Source: Planctomycetaceae bacterium (lineage in GTDB: Bacteria; Planctomycetota; Planctomycetia; Pirellulales; Pirellulaceae). Taken from it: DNA of 32,595 nucleotides. The DNA lies in NCBI GenBank assembly GCA_012729315.1, contig JAAYDI010000069.1, forward strand, positions 1 through 32,595, read 5' to 3'. The notes beneath the pieces are model-generated. The model had not been told where the DNA came from. It saw only the letters and a program-made list of their open reading frames with translations, and made no database searches. This document shows, piece after piece, positions 1 through 8,726 of the stretch. The stretch's first letter is position 1. Each line of letters opens with the position of its first letter. The position numbers and the translations under genes are program-made.

Positions 1-62
1 ATCTTGAACGCTCATTCATGCCGCAGTGGCTTCCTGGTCCTTATTGTCGATGGTAAACACGA

Positions 63-411
63 CTACGTGCTGCGCTCGTGCTCTGCCACTGCCGCGCGAA
101 AACCACCCGAAATCCGTGAACGGTTACGAGCCGTGAAATCAGCCAGGGCCCAATCGAGGTGGTCGGCGTTCATTTGTGCGGCGGCTCTTTTTTCCCTCGG
201 CCTCCACCCAGTTCTGGATGGTAGCATAGGGAACGAATACGCGGTGATCGCGCCATAGGTGCCACCTGGCAGCTTGATAGGGCAAGCCGTCCTCCACAAC
301 GAGTCGGACAGCCAACGCAACGACGCGGTGGGTGTAATGTGCTTTGGGCAGGGCATAGTCGGACATGTCCGCGTTGAAATACCTGCGGCAATGCGTGCAA
401 CGATGCCGCAA
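63..411 (-). pseudogene. Decayed transposase fragment, frameshifted
   Basis: Reading from 411 leftward, a TTG-initiated frame carries a zinc-ribbon-like start with a CTHC pair, followed by a helix-turn-helix-like segment rich in Ala, Val and Arg that ends NWVEAEGKK. This resembles the N-terminus of a DDE-type transposase. The frame then becomes meaningless, but the +1 frame continues sensibly as NADHLDWALADF. The change of frame falls on a run of six A (minus strand, near 191-196). Removing one A would join the two frames as EGKRAAAQMNADHL. After ALADF the reading is lost again and no catalytic domain is seen. Assignment to an insertion-sequence family is not possible from this fragment, and the second half is largely missing. 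No terminal inverted repeats or target duplications were recognised. Confidence 0.5.
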
Positions 412-435
412 ACGACCGATTGTGTCATCACCATC

Positions 436-1608
436 TTACCGTGGTCTTCTGTGGTGCGGCAATGAAGTCGCGCGCCGCAATGCGGAAGCGCCGAACCGTT
501 CTCGAATCTGGTCGGCCGCCGCATCCAACCCAGCGTGCCGCTGCCGCTCCTCCTGGTCGAATAGCAGTCCTTGTCGGAGATCGGGTGTTTCCAGACCACT
601 TACGCCCATTCCCAGCAATCGCACGGGAAGGTGGCCAGCCGGAAGACGCTCGCAGAAGACCTTGTCCACAATCTGCCACAGTTCGTCGGTAATGTCCGTG
701 GGTTCCGGTAATGTCTGTGAGCGGGTGATGGTGGAAAAATCAGCAAAACGCACTTTGAGTTGGACCACCCGGCCTCGCAATTTGTGCCGCCGGAGTCGCC
801 ACGCCACCTGCTCGGTCAAGTCCAACAGCCAGGCTCGCAGCACCTCCTGATCATTAATATCCTGTTCAAAGGTTGTCTCGTGAGAGAGTGATTTCGCCTC
901 CTGTTCGGGCACCACGGGGCGATCATCGATCCCGTGGGCCAACTGCCAGAGGTGCTCGCCCTGTGAACCAAAGTGAGCGGCGAGCGTGTCCATCGGCCAT
1001 TGCCGAAGGTGACCGATAGTGCGAATCCCCAACCGCTGAAACACCTTGCTGCCCTGACGGCCAACGCCCCACAGACGCTCCACCGGCAGGGGATCGAGGA
1101 ACGCCTGAATCCGATCAGGCTCCACCACGACAAAGCCATCCGGTTTCCTGAGATCACTGGCAATCTTCGCGAGGAACTTGTTGGGTGCTATGCCGACCGA
1201 CACTACCAGTCGGGTCTCCTCGCGAACCGCCTGTTTGATTTGCCGACCAATCTCGACTGCTGACCCGAAAAGCTGCTCACTGCCGGTCACATCCAGAAAC
1301 GCTTCGTCCAGCGACAGAGGCTCGACCAGCGGTGTGAATCGTTCGAAGATCGTCTGGATCTGGCTGGAAACCTCCGAGTAGTAGTGGATGCGTGCAGGCA
1401 AGAAGATGCCCTGGGGACAGAGCCGCCTGGCGGTGACGGCGGCCATTGCACTGTGGACGCCATATTCTCGTGCCACGTAGTTGGCGGCTGCCACCACACC
1501 TCGTTTTTCAGGCGAACCGCCGACGATCACGGGATGGCCGACCAACGCCGGGCAGTCTCGCTCCTCGACCGAAGCGTAGAAGGCATCCATGTCGCAGTGC
1601 AGGATCAT
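436..1608 (-). CDS. dinB: DNA polymerase IV (Y-family, DinB)
   Basis: This is a Y-family translesion DNA polymerase that copies past damaged template bases at low fidelity in the cytoplasm. It is about 390 residues long, normal for DinB. The first catalytic motif CDMDAFYASVE is at residues 5-15, with Asp6 and Asp8 as metal ligands and Phe10 in the steric-gate position that excludes ribonucleotides. The second motif LSLDEAF at about 99-104 supplies Asp101 and Glu102. A helix-hairpin-helix segment follows (around 175-205), then the little-finger domain. Near the C-terminus QGLLF (about 347-351) fits a beta-clamp binding peptide. ATG start at 1608. No LexA-like operator was recognised upstream, so SOS control is not shown. 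The gene appears to be transcribed alone. Confidence 0.96.
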   Translation of the reverse strand: MILHCDMDAFYASVEERDCPALVGHPVIVGGSPEKRGVVAAANYVAREYGVHSAMAAVTARRLCPQGIFLPARIHYYSEVSSQIQTIFERFTPLVEPLSLDEAFLDVTGSEQLFGSAVEIGRQIKQAVREETRLVVSVGIAPNKFLAKIASDLRKPDGFVVVEPDRIQAFLDPLPVERLWGVGRQGSKVFQRLGIRTIGHLRQWPMDTLAAHFGSQGEHLWQLAHGIDDRPVVPEQEAKSLSHETTFEQDINDQEVLRAWLLDLTEQVAWRLRRHKLRGRVVQLKVRFADFSTITRSQTLPEPTDITDELWQIVDKVFCERLPAGHLPVRLLGMGVSGLETPDLRQGLLFDQEERQRHAGLDAAADQIRERFGASALRRATSLPHHRRPR

Positions 1609-1817
1609 CGGTGATGGTCTTTCACGGCTCAGCTTCTTCCTGTCTTGTACTTCAGTCCGTCGGCGGCTACGACGTACATTCTACCGATCATCGGCCAGTC
1701 CCGGTAGAATTGACTCCAGTGTTGCATACGACCGCAAATGGGTTACGCCAAGAGACAAAGAGAGTGCTGCTGCCAGGAAGAGGACTCCTTTCGGGGAGCA
1801 ACACAACATCCTTGCCA

Positions 1818-1885
1818 CATACAACAGCCTCCTTGCTTGCATGGCAGTCACGGTCCGCCATTACTTCGCAGGAGGCTGTTGTATG
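1818..1885. repeat. Perfect 15-bp inverted repeat, 38-nt spacer
   Basis: CATACAACAGCCTCC at 1818-1832 is the exact reverse complement of GGAGGCTGTTGTATG at 1871-1885. The 38-nt spacer has no further long pairing. It lies in a gene-poor area. The arms could be ends of a very small mobile unit, a hairpin in a transcript, or a protein-binding site; nothing in the sequence decides between these. There is no T-run after either arm that would mark an intrinsic terminator. Confidence 0.7.
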
Positions 1886-1956
1886 CGCCGATTTCAACGG
1901 TATTGCGCTTGGCCCGACGACTTCTGAATTGAGTCGATATCCCGAGAACAGCGATT

Positions 1957-2175
1957 TCAGCCCGGGGACCGCACGCCTCTCCCGTAAGATCGCAGTTCAA
2001 TTCCGCTAAGGAAATCGGGAATATGCCCGGTCCTCCGGTGGAGGGTGAACCGTCTCACTTGCTGTCGCAGCACTTCGGTGACGTGCGGGGCATACGTGAC
2101 TCGCTGGGAACGGCGTTGCGGGATACTCCGAACACGCATCCAAAGGACTAGTCCATCGGTTTGTTTTCGCGTCAT
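1957..2175 (-). CDS. Small basic hypothetical protein
   Basis: A 72-residue open frame starts at ATG 2175, preceded by GGAGG at 2181-2185 with 5 nt spacing, a strong ribosome-binding site for an otherwise empty region. The product is Arg-rich, begins MTRKQTDGLVLW and has no signal peptide, membrane segment, cysteine motif or recognised domain. A further ATG lies four codons upstream but would sit inside the Shine-Dalgarno. The frame may be a real small protein, the 5' part of a broken gene, or chance. Codon quality cannot be judged well at this length, so confidence is low. Confidence 0.3.
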   Translation of the reverse strand: MTRKQTDGLVLWMRVRSIPQRRSQRVTYAPHVTEVLRQQVRRFTLHRRTGHIPDFLSGIELRSYGRGVRSPG

Positions 2176-2789
2176 AGTGTCCTCCATGAACTAGAAGTGC
2201 GATTTGCTCCTGTCTCGGTAACTAGCAAAGCTCGTGCCGTCCGGCATCGGAACCTGAAAGGATCGTCCGAAGGTCTTGTCACCCTTGCCCTTAGATGAGA
2301 GCGGGCTACGTCAATCCAATGCCCGTGCAGCACGCCGTTTTGAAAGGATTACAGGCACGAGTTGTCCTCCGTTACAAAAACTCGAATGGCCGTGCCGTCA
2401 AGGTCGGCGGAATCGGACCAAGTTCACATCAGCGTCGCATACGACTTCAGGCGGCGCTGTCCGGGCCTGCCGCAAGCCGCGCATTGCCGGCCGGGGCGAC
2501 TGGGTCCCCGGATGCCCCGCCGCGGCTGCTTTCGGTCTCGGTCTCGGAGGCCGCCGATTCAGCGCGGCGTCTGTGGCTCGACCGGCATGTTCTCGGGCAC
2601 GTGTCCACGGGTGGCGCCTGGCGTGGTGAAAGGCCCGAAGAAACGGCCCTGGTGCCGGCTTTGACATTTGTTCCGCCGGTGAGCCACTTCGCACTTGTAC
2701 TCTGTTGAGCCCTCGGACAGCGCCCCTCGAAACGGAATGCGGTACCGGCCCTTTTCCGGCGTACTGCTCCTCGAGCAAAGGTGGACTGC

Positions 2790-4961
2790 CTACTGCGTAC
2801 GGAGCATATCGTCCGGCATCATTACCGGAATGAGAGCGTCAAAATCGGTCTTGATGCGGCTCTCGGCGATCACATCCCAGAGCGACCGGTTTAGCTGTCG
2901 CATGGCCAGCATGGAGGTGATCCAGGTTTGAGTCCAGCCGGTCTCGATACACCAGGGCCCCCAGTCCCAATCGGCGCCACTGGCCCAGTATTCCCATGTG
3001 TCAAGATCAAAACACCGGAACCATCCGCCGTCCAGTTCCTGGTGTTGGTCCGATTGGATCTGTACCCGGCAGAGAAACTGCGCGAGTCGATCTTCCGCGT
3101 GTGAATAGGAACGGTCGCCGGTGGCCGCCGCCGCTTCGTGGAAATGCAGCAAAGCGAAATTGCAGATATAGAGCAGATCGGCCGCCGGGTCGCCATCATC
3201 CTGGACGACGGCCGTTTCTTTGGTTCCGTAGTCTTCGTTGGAGACCGTTGCCGACCCGCCGAAGAGAGCCGCTCGCAAGCCGCCGCTCGGATGCTGGTTC
3301 GCAAACCAATCGGAAGCCACCTTGTGGAGCCAGCCACGATGTTCCGGAGTGTCCTCGATGCGGACGAGCCAGGCCAACGGCAACATCAGTCTTCGCGCAT
3401 CGCCTCCTGTAGATGATTTACCGTTCGCGTAACCACGCATGCAGGTGGCGATGCCCGCCTTGCCCCGCTCCAGGAACGGCGCATAGCCGGTCTGCTTGTA
3501 CGCCCAGAGATAACAGGCCCACAGATAGTGTGACTGGCCTTCGGGCGGGGACTGCTTGTTCCAGTAATGCTGCCAGCCATTGGCCTGAAGTGTGGCGTCG
3601 ATAATGACGTCGCGGAATCCATTCGGTCCCTGGGTCCGCAGATTGGCCAGGCAGGCTTGTGCAATGGTCTTGTTCCAGCGGTCGGATTTGAGCAGCGCAG
3701 CCGTTGTGATCATACCCAACAAGGTTCGAGCGTTCTCATCCCCGAAATAAACATCGAAGCCATTCACTCCGTCATTGTTGAAGTCCGCACGGTCCAGCCA
3801 GCCGATGAAGCCAAACGACGGACTGTTCGGGTCGGTTCTCGGACCTGTACACATGGGCGAATGAAAACACAGGTAATCAAGCAGATTCTCCGCGATCGCC
3901 TGCGATTGCCGGTCGTGGTTGATGACGGCAGCAAAGGCGAACGCCATAGCGGTTTCCGCGATACAGTCCGCGCGCCGCATCCAACGAGCCTTCTGTTGGC
4001 CCTGGCAGTCAATCGCCGAAGCGAAACCTTCCAGCACCCCCAAGCTACCGTCACCGACTGGCCAGTCCAGCTGAGGCTTGGGGGCCACGGAGGGATACTT
4101 GCCGGCATCTTCGTATTTCTGTTGCCAGCCGGGATGGATCAACATCCGGGAACGGCGAAACCACTCGATTCCTGTCTGGAATGCCTGCAGTTCGGCGTCC
4201 TGGGGCAAGATCTCGTCCGCGCTGAACCGCGGGCACACGGTGGGCGTCCATTGAAGTGCGGGTATCTCGGCTTCGGGACACAGTCGATGGAGTATCTCCC
4301 GCCAGATTGCCTGCCACGCGCGGTATGGTGCGTAACGGCCGGAAACGAACTGGCTTAGCTTGGTGGTGGCCACGAGCAGGTCACCTTGCGGATGCGAAAA
4401 TAGAATGGGGAAGACATTCTCCTGCGGCAGACCAAACACCGCGGTATTGTAACCAGCGACTTTGGCGATGACGATCAAGGGCGCATCCGCCGTGACCGGT
4501 ACGAAACGACAACCGTGAATCTCGGTCACCCCCAGTCTTGGAAATGCGCTCCCAAACACATCGGACGTTGCGACGCCGCGCCCGTGAGCGATTTCCCTGG
4601 GGGGTGCTACTTCCATCTTCGGCAGTGTCGCAGGATACTCGACATACAGCCGCAGGCGTTTGCCGGCCGCCGTTTCGAACAAGGCGTTGTCCAGCAGGGT
4701 GGTCTTGTCCGGGTACTCATCTGCCATGATCAGCACGCCGCAGCCATCGGGTGCGTCCGCGATCGCCTGGGCCGCGCTATCAAACCGTGGATACGTTCCA
4801 CCATCTGCTGTAAGAACCTGGTACAAATCGTTGTCTGCACGACAGGCAAACACAAGTTCCAGGTGCCGGTCGACGTGGGGTGCAGCTCCGCTCACTTCGC
4901 CCGGGAACACTGCCCAGACTGCGAACCAGACTGCGAATCCGATGATTGCCAGTTGTCTCAC
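2790..4961 (-). CDS. Secreted (alpha/alpha)6-barrel-like protein, function unknown
   Basis: This 723-residue protein starts with GTG at 4961 and a hydrophobic signal peptide (about residues 1-25, ending SGA), so it is probably exported. The first 200-250 residues form a separate region that includes GCGVLIMADEYPD. From about residue 270 on, the repeated Trp/Tyr-rich helical segments (for example LDYLCFHSPMC, YLWACYLWAYKQTGY, LLYICNFALLHFHEAA, WCIETGWTQTW) resemble the (alpha/alpha)6 toroid of six-hairpin glycosidases and related lyases. I cannot point to a catalytic pair with certainty. The gene follows the oxidoreductase gene at 5022 by 60 nt on the same strand, which suggests one transcript and a role in carbohydrate processing. 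The exact substrate is unknown. Confidence 0.75.
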   Translation of the reverse strand: MRQLAIIGFAVWFAVWAVFPGEVSGAAPHVDRHLELVFACRADNDLYQVLTADGGTYPRFDSAAQAIADAPDGCGVLIMADEYPDKTTLLDNALFETAAGKRLRLYVEYPATLPKMEVAPPREIAHGRGVATSDVFGSAFPRLGVTEIHGCRFVPVTADAPLIVIAKVAGYNTAVFGLPQENVFPILFSHPQGDLLVATTKLSQFVSGRYAPYRAWQAIWREILHRLCPEAEIPALQWTPTVCPRFSADEILPQDAELQAFQTGIEWFRRSRMLIHPGWQQKYEDAGKYPSVAPKPQLDWPVGDGSLGVLEGFASAIDCQGQQKARWMRRADCIAETAMAFAFAAVINHDRQSQAIAENLLDYLCFHSPMCTGPRTDPNSPSFGFIGWLDRADFNNDGVNGFDVYFGDENARTLLGMITTAALLKSDRWNKTIAQACLANLRTQGPNGFRDVIIDATLQANGWQHYWNKQSPPEGQSHYLWACYLWAYKQTGYAPFLERGKAGIATCMRGYANGKSSTGGDARRLMLPLAWLVRIEDTPEHRGWLHKVASDWFANQHPSGGLRAALFGGSATVSNEDYGTKETAVVQDDGDPAADLLYICNFALLHFHEAAAATGDRSYSHAEDRLAQFLCRVQIQSDQHQELDGGWFRCFDLDTWEYWASGADWDWGPWCIETGWTQTWITSMLAMRQLNRSLWDVIAESRIKTDFDALIPVMMPDDMLRTQ

Positions 4962-5021
4962 GACAGGACTCTTTCTGATCTGCGAAAACGAGTCGCCCGG
5001 GCGATTCCGTTGCCCTGGGCG

Positions 5022-6257
5022 TCAAATGCCATGCACCTGCCCTGGCAGTCGTGCGTCCAGCGCCAGGCCGCTCAAGTCAGCGGGGATCGATCGGTTTTCC
5101 CGCATCAGTTCCTCCATGGTCAGCCGTGTCCGGCGTGCCGCAGCCTCGCGACCGAGGATGGTGGCCAGCGCGCTGCGGAGCGCTGGAGCAAGCGTGGTGT
5201 TCGACGCGTCACCGGACTGGATCGCGTCGTGGAAGCGGGCGATGTTCCGCACCGCGCCGGCCTGATACAGATTCTCGATCTGCCCCCCCTCGTACGCGGA
5301 TTCGCCGTTGAGTTGTGCTGTGCCGGTATAACCGATTTCAGCATTCCCGGCCTGGCCGTACGCCACGCACCGCACGTCGAAGACCGAATTCAGGTGCGAG
5401 CCGACATGATTCATGAACGTCCCGTCGGCGAACTCGAAACAGATCGAAAACATGTCGTGGCTGTCACCGTGAGGGTCAGAGCGCCCGATGCGCGAGACGC
5501 CGGTGGCGGCGATCGGTTGTTGGTCGAGCAGCCACAGTCCGCCGTCGACACCATGTATGCAGGCGTTGACGTGATAGCCGCCCCCCAACGCCGTGTCGTT
5601 GACCCACACCAGGTTGCGCAAGCGGCTTTCAACTGACTCGGTCAGAGGCGGATCGCTGAACGTTCCGGCCAGGTAGTGTGTGCGGACCATCAGGAGCGGT
5701 CCGATCGCGCCGTCGCGAATCCGGCGCACCACCTCCTGATTCAGCGGGTCGGTCGGAATCTGGTAGTCGACCAGGAAGCACTGTCCCTGCTGTCCTGCCT
5801 GGCGTCCCCAGCGTGCGATTTCCAGAGTACCGGGCACGTCCACGGCGACCGGTTTGGCCATGAATACGTGCAGGCCAGACTCCACTGCCCGTCGCACGTG
5901 CTGCGGGAAACAGTAGGGGGGCGTCTCGAGTGCCACCGCGTCAATTCCGCTCTCCATCAGTGCCTGGTAACCGGCCAGGCCGGAGAAGCGGCGCGCCGGA
6001 TCGACCTGCAACTGCTCGCCGCAGTTCTGTACCACGTCGGCAAAATAGTCGGCTACCGCGTGGAGTTCGTAACCGCCATGCTGCGCGAACAGGTTCGCGA
6101 TCCAGTGGCCTCGTCCGCCACACCCGACCACACCCAGTTTGAGACGCGAATTGGCGGCCGTTCCCCTGACCTGCGCCGGCTGGACAACCGCCAGTCCCGC
6201 AGCGCCTCCCCACAGTGACACCGATCCGAGAAACCTGCGACGGTTGATTTGATTCAT
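5022..6257 (-). CDS. Gfo/Idh/MocA-family oxidoreductase with Tat signal
   Basis: This 411-residue NAD(P)-dependent dehydrogenase of the glucose-fructose oxidoreductase/inositol dehydrogenase type probably acts on a sugar or cyclitol. Residues 6-11 (RRRFLG) with the following hydrophobic stretch form a twin-arginine signal, so the enzyme is expected to be exported folded with its cofactor. The Rossmann fingerprint VGCGGRG is at 44-50. The usual EKP motif appears as AKP, with the conserved Lys at about 135. The C-terminal sheet domain contains GDSHD and FADGTFMNHVGSH. Start ATG 6257 is preceded by GGGAGA. An 11-codon frame (6254-6289) overlaps the start as ATGA but has a weak ribosome site. The gene is upstream of, and probably co-transcribed with, the secreted protein ending at 2790. 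Substrate unknown. Confidence 0.92.
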   Translation of the reverse strand: MNQINRRRFLGSVSLWGGAAGLAVVQPAQVRGTAANSRLKLGVVGCGGRGHWIANLFAQHGGYELHAVADYFADVVQNCGEQLQVDPARRFSGLAGYQALMESGIDAVALETPPYCFPQHVRRAVESGLHVFMAKPVAVDVPGTLEIARWGRQAGQQGQCFLVDYQIPTDPLNQEVVRRIRDGAIGPLLMVRTHYLAGTFSDPPLTESVESRLRNLVWVNDTALGGGYHVNACIHGVDGGLWLLDQQPIAATGVSRIGRSDPHGDSHDMFSICFEFADGTFMNHVGSHLNSVFDVRCVAYGQAGNAEIGYTGTAQLNGESAYEGGQIENLYQAGAVRNIARFHDAIQSGDASNTTLAPALRSALATILGREAAARRTRLTMEELMRENRSIPADLSGLALDARLPGQVHGI

Positions 6258-6661
6258 CGTTCTCTCCCGTAATATTCAAGGGGATCCATGCTTCTACCGT
6301 GTCTGCGCCGCAGGCCAGGATGGCGTCAACCTGATGAATGCTCAAAGACCATGTTCGCCACCCGTTTCCAGAGCAGCGGGCCCACGCTGATCGACCGCGC
6401 CGAGTCGATGTTATCCGGTTCGCCATGGCGGTACAAGTTTCGGTGCACGGCACTCGCGACACTGGCATGTGGCTGGCCGGGCGCGCACTGCATTGATTTT
6501 CGTGGCCTGCCGGTTTAGGTTCATAGCAGCCGTGCCGGGCGGGCCGGTACCCCGGTCCGGCGGACGGCGGTCGGTGGCGTTGTCCGCCTGGTGTTCGTTG
6601 TGCTCGGCTCCAGCTCCCCGGGCCAGCCACGGGGTGCGCACTGAAGTATGGGAGTGGTCTG
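6258..6661. other. Divergent intergenic region
   Basis: These 404 nt separate the minus-strand oxidoreductase from the plus-strand isomerase-like gene and must hold the promoters of both. No clear -35/-10 pair, operator or coding frame was recognised. A ribosome-binding GGAG lies at 6651-6654, 7 nt before the ATG at 6662. A shared regulator of the two sugar-related units would bind here, but no palindromic site stands out. Confidence 0.5.
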
Positions 6662-8197
6662 ATGAAACGACGTGTCTTCCTGGCAAGCGGTCTTGGCGCG
6701 GTCGCGGCAGGCGCTGTGACCGAGGGCATGCAGGCACCTGACGCACCAGCTGGACCTGTTTCACCGGCTGACGACGCCGCCCGCGTTGGCGTGCATCCGC
6801 GCGACACCCGGCTGTACGTGAAGCCTGTGTTGACGAACGTGATTCACTCGGAAGCATGGCAGGGGCCGTGCCGCCCCACGGCGGTCGCGCCCGCACAGGA
6901 ACGGGCCCAGGCCGAGAAGTGGTTCCAGGACTGGTGCCAGCAGCTCAAGGCGAACGGGCTGGGCCGCACCGAAGATGTCCGGTTGCTCGAACCGGTCCAC
7001 GTGACGTTTTCCGAAGACTGGGTCATCAAGCCGGATCAGGTCGCGAAGCTCGCGCCGGACAGCGCCGAGACCGATGTGTTCTTCATCATCTCGGCGGGCA
7101 ATGCGCGCGGCGCGTACGAGATCGGGAATATGTTCTCCAAGCCCATCGTGCTGGACGGCTTGAACTGCCGGAACATCAGCATCGCCGGCTACACGCTGGC
7201 CAAGGGAAACGAGGTCTTCGTGGCGGGGGAAGACCTGGACCTGACCAAGCTGCTGTCGCTCTTGCGGGCCAGAAAAGTGTTCCGGCAGACGCGGATCCTG
7301 TACCCCACCGACGGCGTGCCGCCCTTCTCGCCAGACACTGTCTGGGATTTCGACGATCTTCAGAAACGGCTGGGCGTGACCGTGGTGACTGTGGACTACC
7401 GGGAACTGACGGCCGAGATGGACCGCCTGTTGGCCGACCGCGACCAAGGGCAGCTGGCGGAACAGGCGGCTGCTGAGCTGGTGAGCAAGGCCGACCACCT
7501 GTTTCTCGACAAGTCGTTTGTCTGGCGCAGCATGATGTTCGACCGCTGCCTGAGGAACCTGATGGCCCGGTACGGCTGCAATGCCTTCACGATCGACTGC
7601 TTTGAATTCTGCCCCAGCCTGCTGCCACAGAAATGGCTGGTTGTCCCTTGCCTGCAACACGCGTTGTTCGGCAACGAAGGGATCGCCTCGTCGTGTGAGG
7701 CAGACCTCGGAATCCTCCTGGCGCTGCGCCTGCTGATGAGCGTCTCGAACAAATCGTGCCACCAGGGGAACGCCGACGCGCTGCCGGGTGGTACGTTCCG
7801 CATCAACCACAGCGCGCCGAGCATGAAGATGAACGGGCTGGACCAACCCGACGTGCCGTTCCAGCTCGGGCGGTTTGTCGAGCAGGGGTGGGGCACGAAG
7901 GTGGTCGTCGATTTCATGAACAACACGGAGAAGACGGTCACGGTCGCCCGGGTCGATCCGACCGCGACGAAGCTGCTGGTCCTGAAAGGCACACTGGTCG
8001 GCGCCAGTGGTTGGGGAGAGGATCTGCTCAGCTGCTCGGTGGAAGCTGTCATCCAGCCCCCGCCGGACCAGGCACACGAGTTCCTGCGGCGGCGGATGGT
8101 CTACGGCAACCACCTGCAATGGGTCTATGGCGACTACACCCGCGAACTGAAGATCCTCGGCGAGATGCTGGGCCTGACCGTGGAAGTGTTTGCTTGA
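6662..8197 (+). CDS. L-fucose/L-arabinose isomerase-like protein with export signal
   Basis: The 511-residue product begins MKRRVFLASG followed by an Ala/Gly-rich stretch to about residue 25, a Tat-like or short export signal. The remainder resembles the sugar-isomerase fold of L-fucose and L-arabinose isomerases: an alpha/beta N-domain (about 50-210), a middle domain with LFLDKSFVWRS (about 280-290) and a segment SSCEADLG (343-350) whose acidic residues Glu346 and Asp348 lie where family members place a metal-binding or catalytic acid. Sequence conservation is loose, so the activity is uncertain. Family enzymes are normally cytoplasmic; export is unusual and recalls other planctomycete Tat proteins. 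GGAG precedes the ATG by 7 nt. The gene is divergent from the Gfo/Idh/MocA gene, suggesting a joint role in sugar conversion. The stop codon lies inside an octamer tandem repeat. Confidence 0.68.
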   Translation: MKRRVFLASGLGAVAAGAVTEGMQAPDAPAGPVSPADDAARVGVHPRDTRLYVKPVLTNVIHSEAWQGPCRPTAVAPAQERAQAEKWFQDWCQQLKANGLGRTEDVRLLEPVHVTFSEDWVIKPDQVAKLAPDSAETDVFFIISAGNARGAYEIGNMFSKPIVLDGLNCRNISIAGYTLAKGNEVFVAGEDLDLTKLLSLLRARKVFRQTRILYPTDGVPPFSPDTVWDFDDLQKRLGVTVVTVDYRELTAEMDRLLADRDQGQLAEQAAAELVSKADHLFLDKSFVWRSMMFDRCLRNLMARYGCNAFTIDCFEFCPSLLPQKWLVVPCLQHALFGNEGIASSCEADLGILLALRLLMSVSNKSCHQGNADALPGGTFRINHSAPSMKMNGLDQPDVPFQLGRFVEQGWGTKVVVDFMNNTEKTVTVARVDPTATKLLVLKGTLVGASGWGEDLLSCSVEAVIQPPPDQAHEFLRRRMVYGNHLQWVYGDYTRELKILGEMLGLTVEVFA

Positions 8198-8259
8198 GTG
8201 CCTGAGTGCCTGAGTGCTTGAGTGCCTGAGTGTGTCTGAGTGTCTGAGTGCTTGAGGGA
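8194..8259. repeat. Octamer tandem repeat (CTGAGTGC), eight units
   Basis: Eight units of an 8-bp motif follow one another: TTGAGTGC, CTGAGTGC, CTGAGTGC, TTGAGTGC, CTGAGTGT, then an extra GT, CTGAGTGT, CTGAGTGC and a diverged TTGAGGGA. The first unit supplies the TGA stop of the isomerase-like gene at 8195-8197. Other frames through the array contain frequent TGA. The array looks like a slippage-prone microsatellite. Copy-number change would not alter the protein because the stop is in the first unit. Confidence 0.9.
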
Positions 8260-8726
8260 CGAGACGGTGCCGGAGACAGCCACAAAGTCGGCCTGGCATC
8301 GCCATTTTCCGCGGTTGCCTGTAATGCATCATCACCACCTGGCTTTGCCTGTTTCTCCAGTCCGGTGAAGCGTCTCGGGACGGTGATAGCGGCCACAGCG
8401 GCTGCCGCGGCAGTTGCGAGGGTCGGCACGTTGCCGGAAGTGCGCATCGGGCGGCCGGTGGGCGTGGGATTCTGGCACCGTTGCGGGCAGCGCGCGCGTG
8501 GTCTGCGGGCAGCGTGTGTGGATTTGGCAACACACGGCTCCTGGCTGTGACGCGTGGCTGGATGCCCGGCAGACAAGCAGGCGAGGCTGAGCTATATTTC
8601 CGCGAAGGGCGGCTCCAGTCTCGTCTGTAGCTTATCCCAGGGCCTGGCATCTGCAGGCCTACCCGTTGTTGCCAACGAGCCGACACCTTCATACAACATT
8701 GATGATGCAACTTGGAGTCTGGTTCG
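8260..8726. other. Intergenic region without recognisable gene
   Basis: About 470 nt lie between the octamer array and the M28 peptidase gene. Open frames exist on both strands but are Ala/Arg/Pro-rich low-complexity translations with no family resemblance. The 3' end must hold the promoter and leader of the peptidase gene; the only site I can support is the ribosome-binding TTGGAG at 8712-8717. No terminator hairpin with a T-run was seen. Confidence 0.45.

Larger units (their letters stand above)
1609..2789. other. Gene-poor stretch of about 1.2 kb
   Basis: No recognisable protein family is encoded on either strand here. The stretch holds a perfect 15-bp inverted repeat (1818-1885) and one small open frame with a good ribosome-binding site (1957-2175), both listed separately. 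The open frames between about 2276 and 2708 overlap on both strands, are Arg/Pro/Ser-rich and match no motif I know; they look like non-coding GC-rich frames. The region lies between dinB and the stop of a secreted-protein gene, close to a transposase fossil, and may be debris from an old insertion. Confidence 0.5.

Noticed and set aside
2276-2708. Overlapping plus- and minus-strand frames of 100-137 codons
   Set aside because: Compositions are typical of random GC-rich sequence, frames compete on both strands and no motif is seen.
6254-6289. An 11-codon frame MDPLEYYGRER overlapping the oxidoreductase start as ATGA
   Set aside because: It would resemble a coupled leader peptide, but the upstream ribosome site is weak and no repeated codons or hairpins suggest attenuation.
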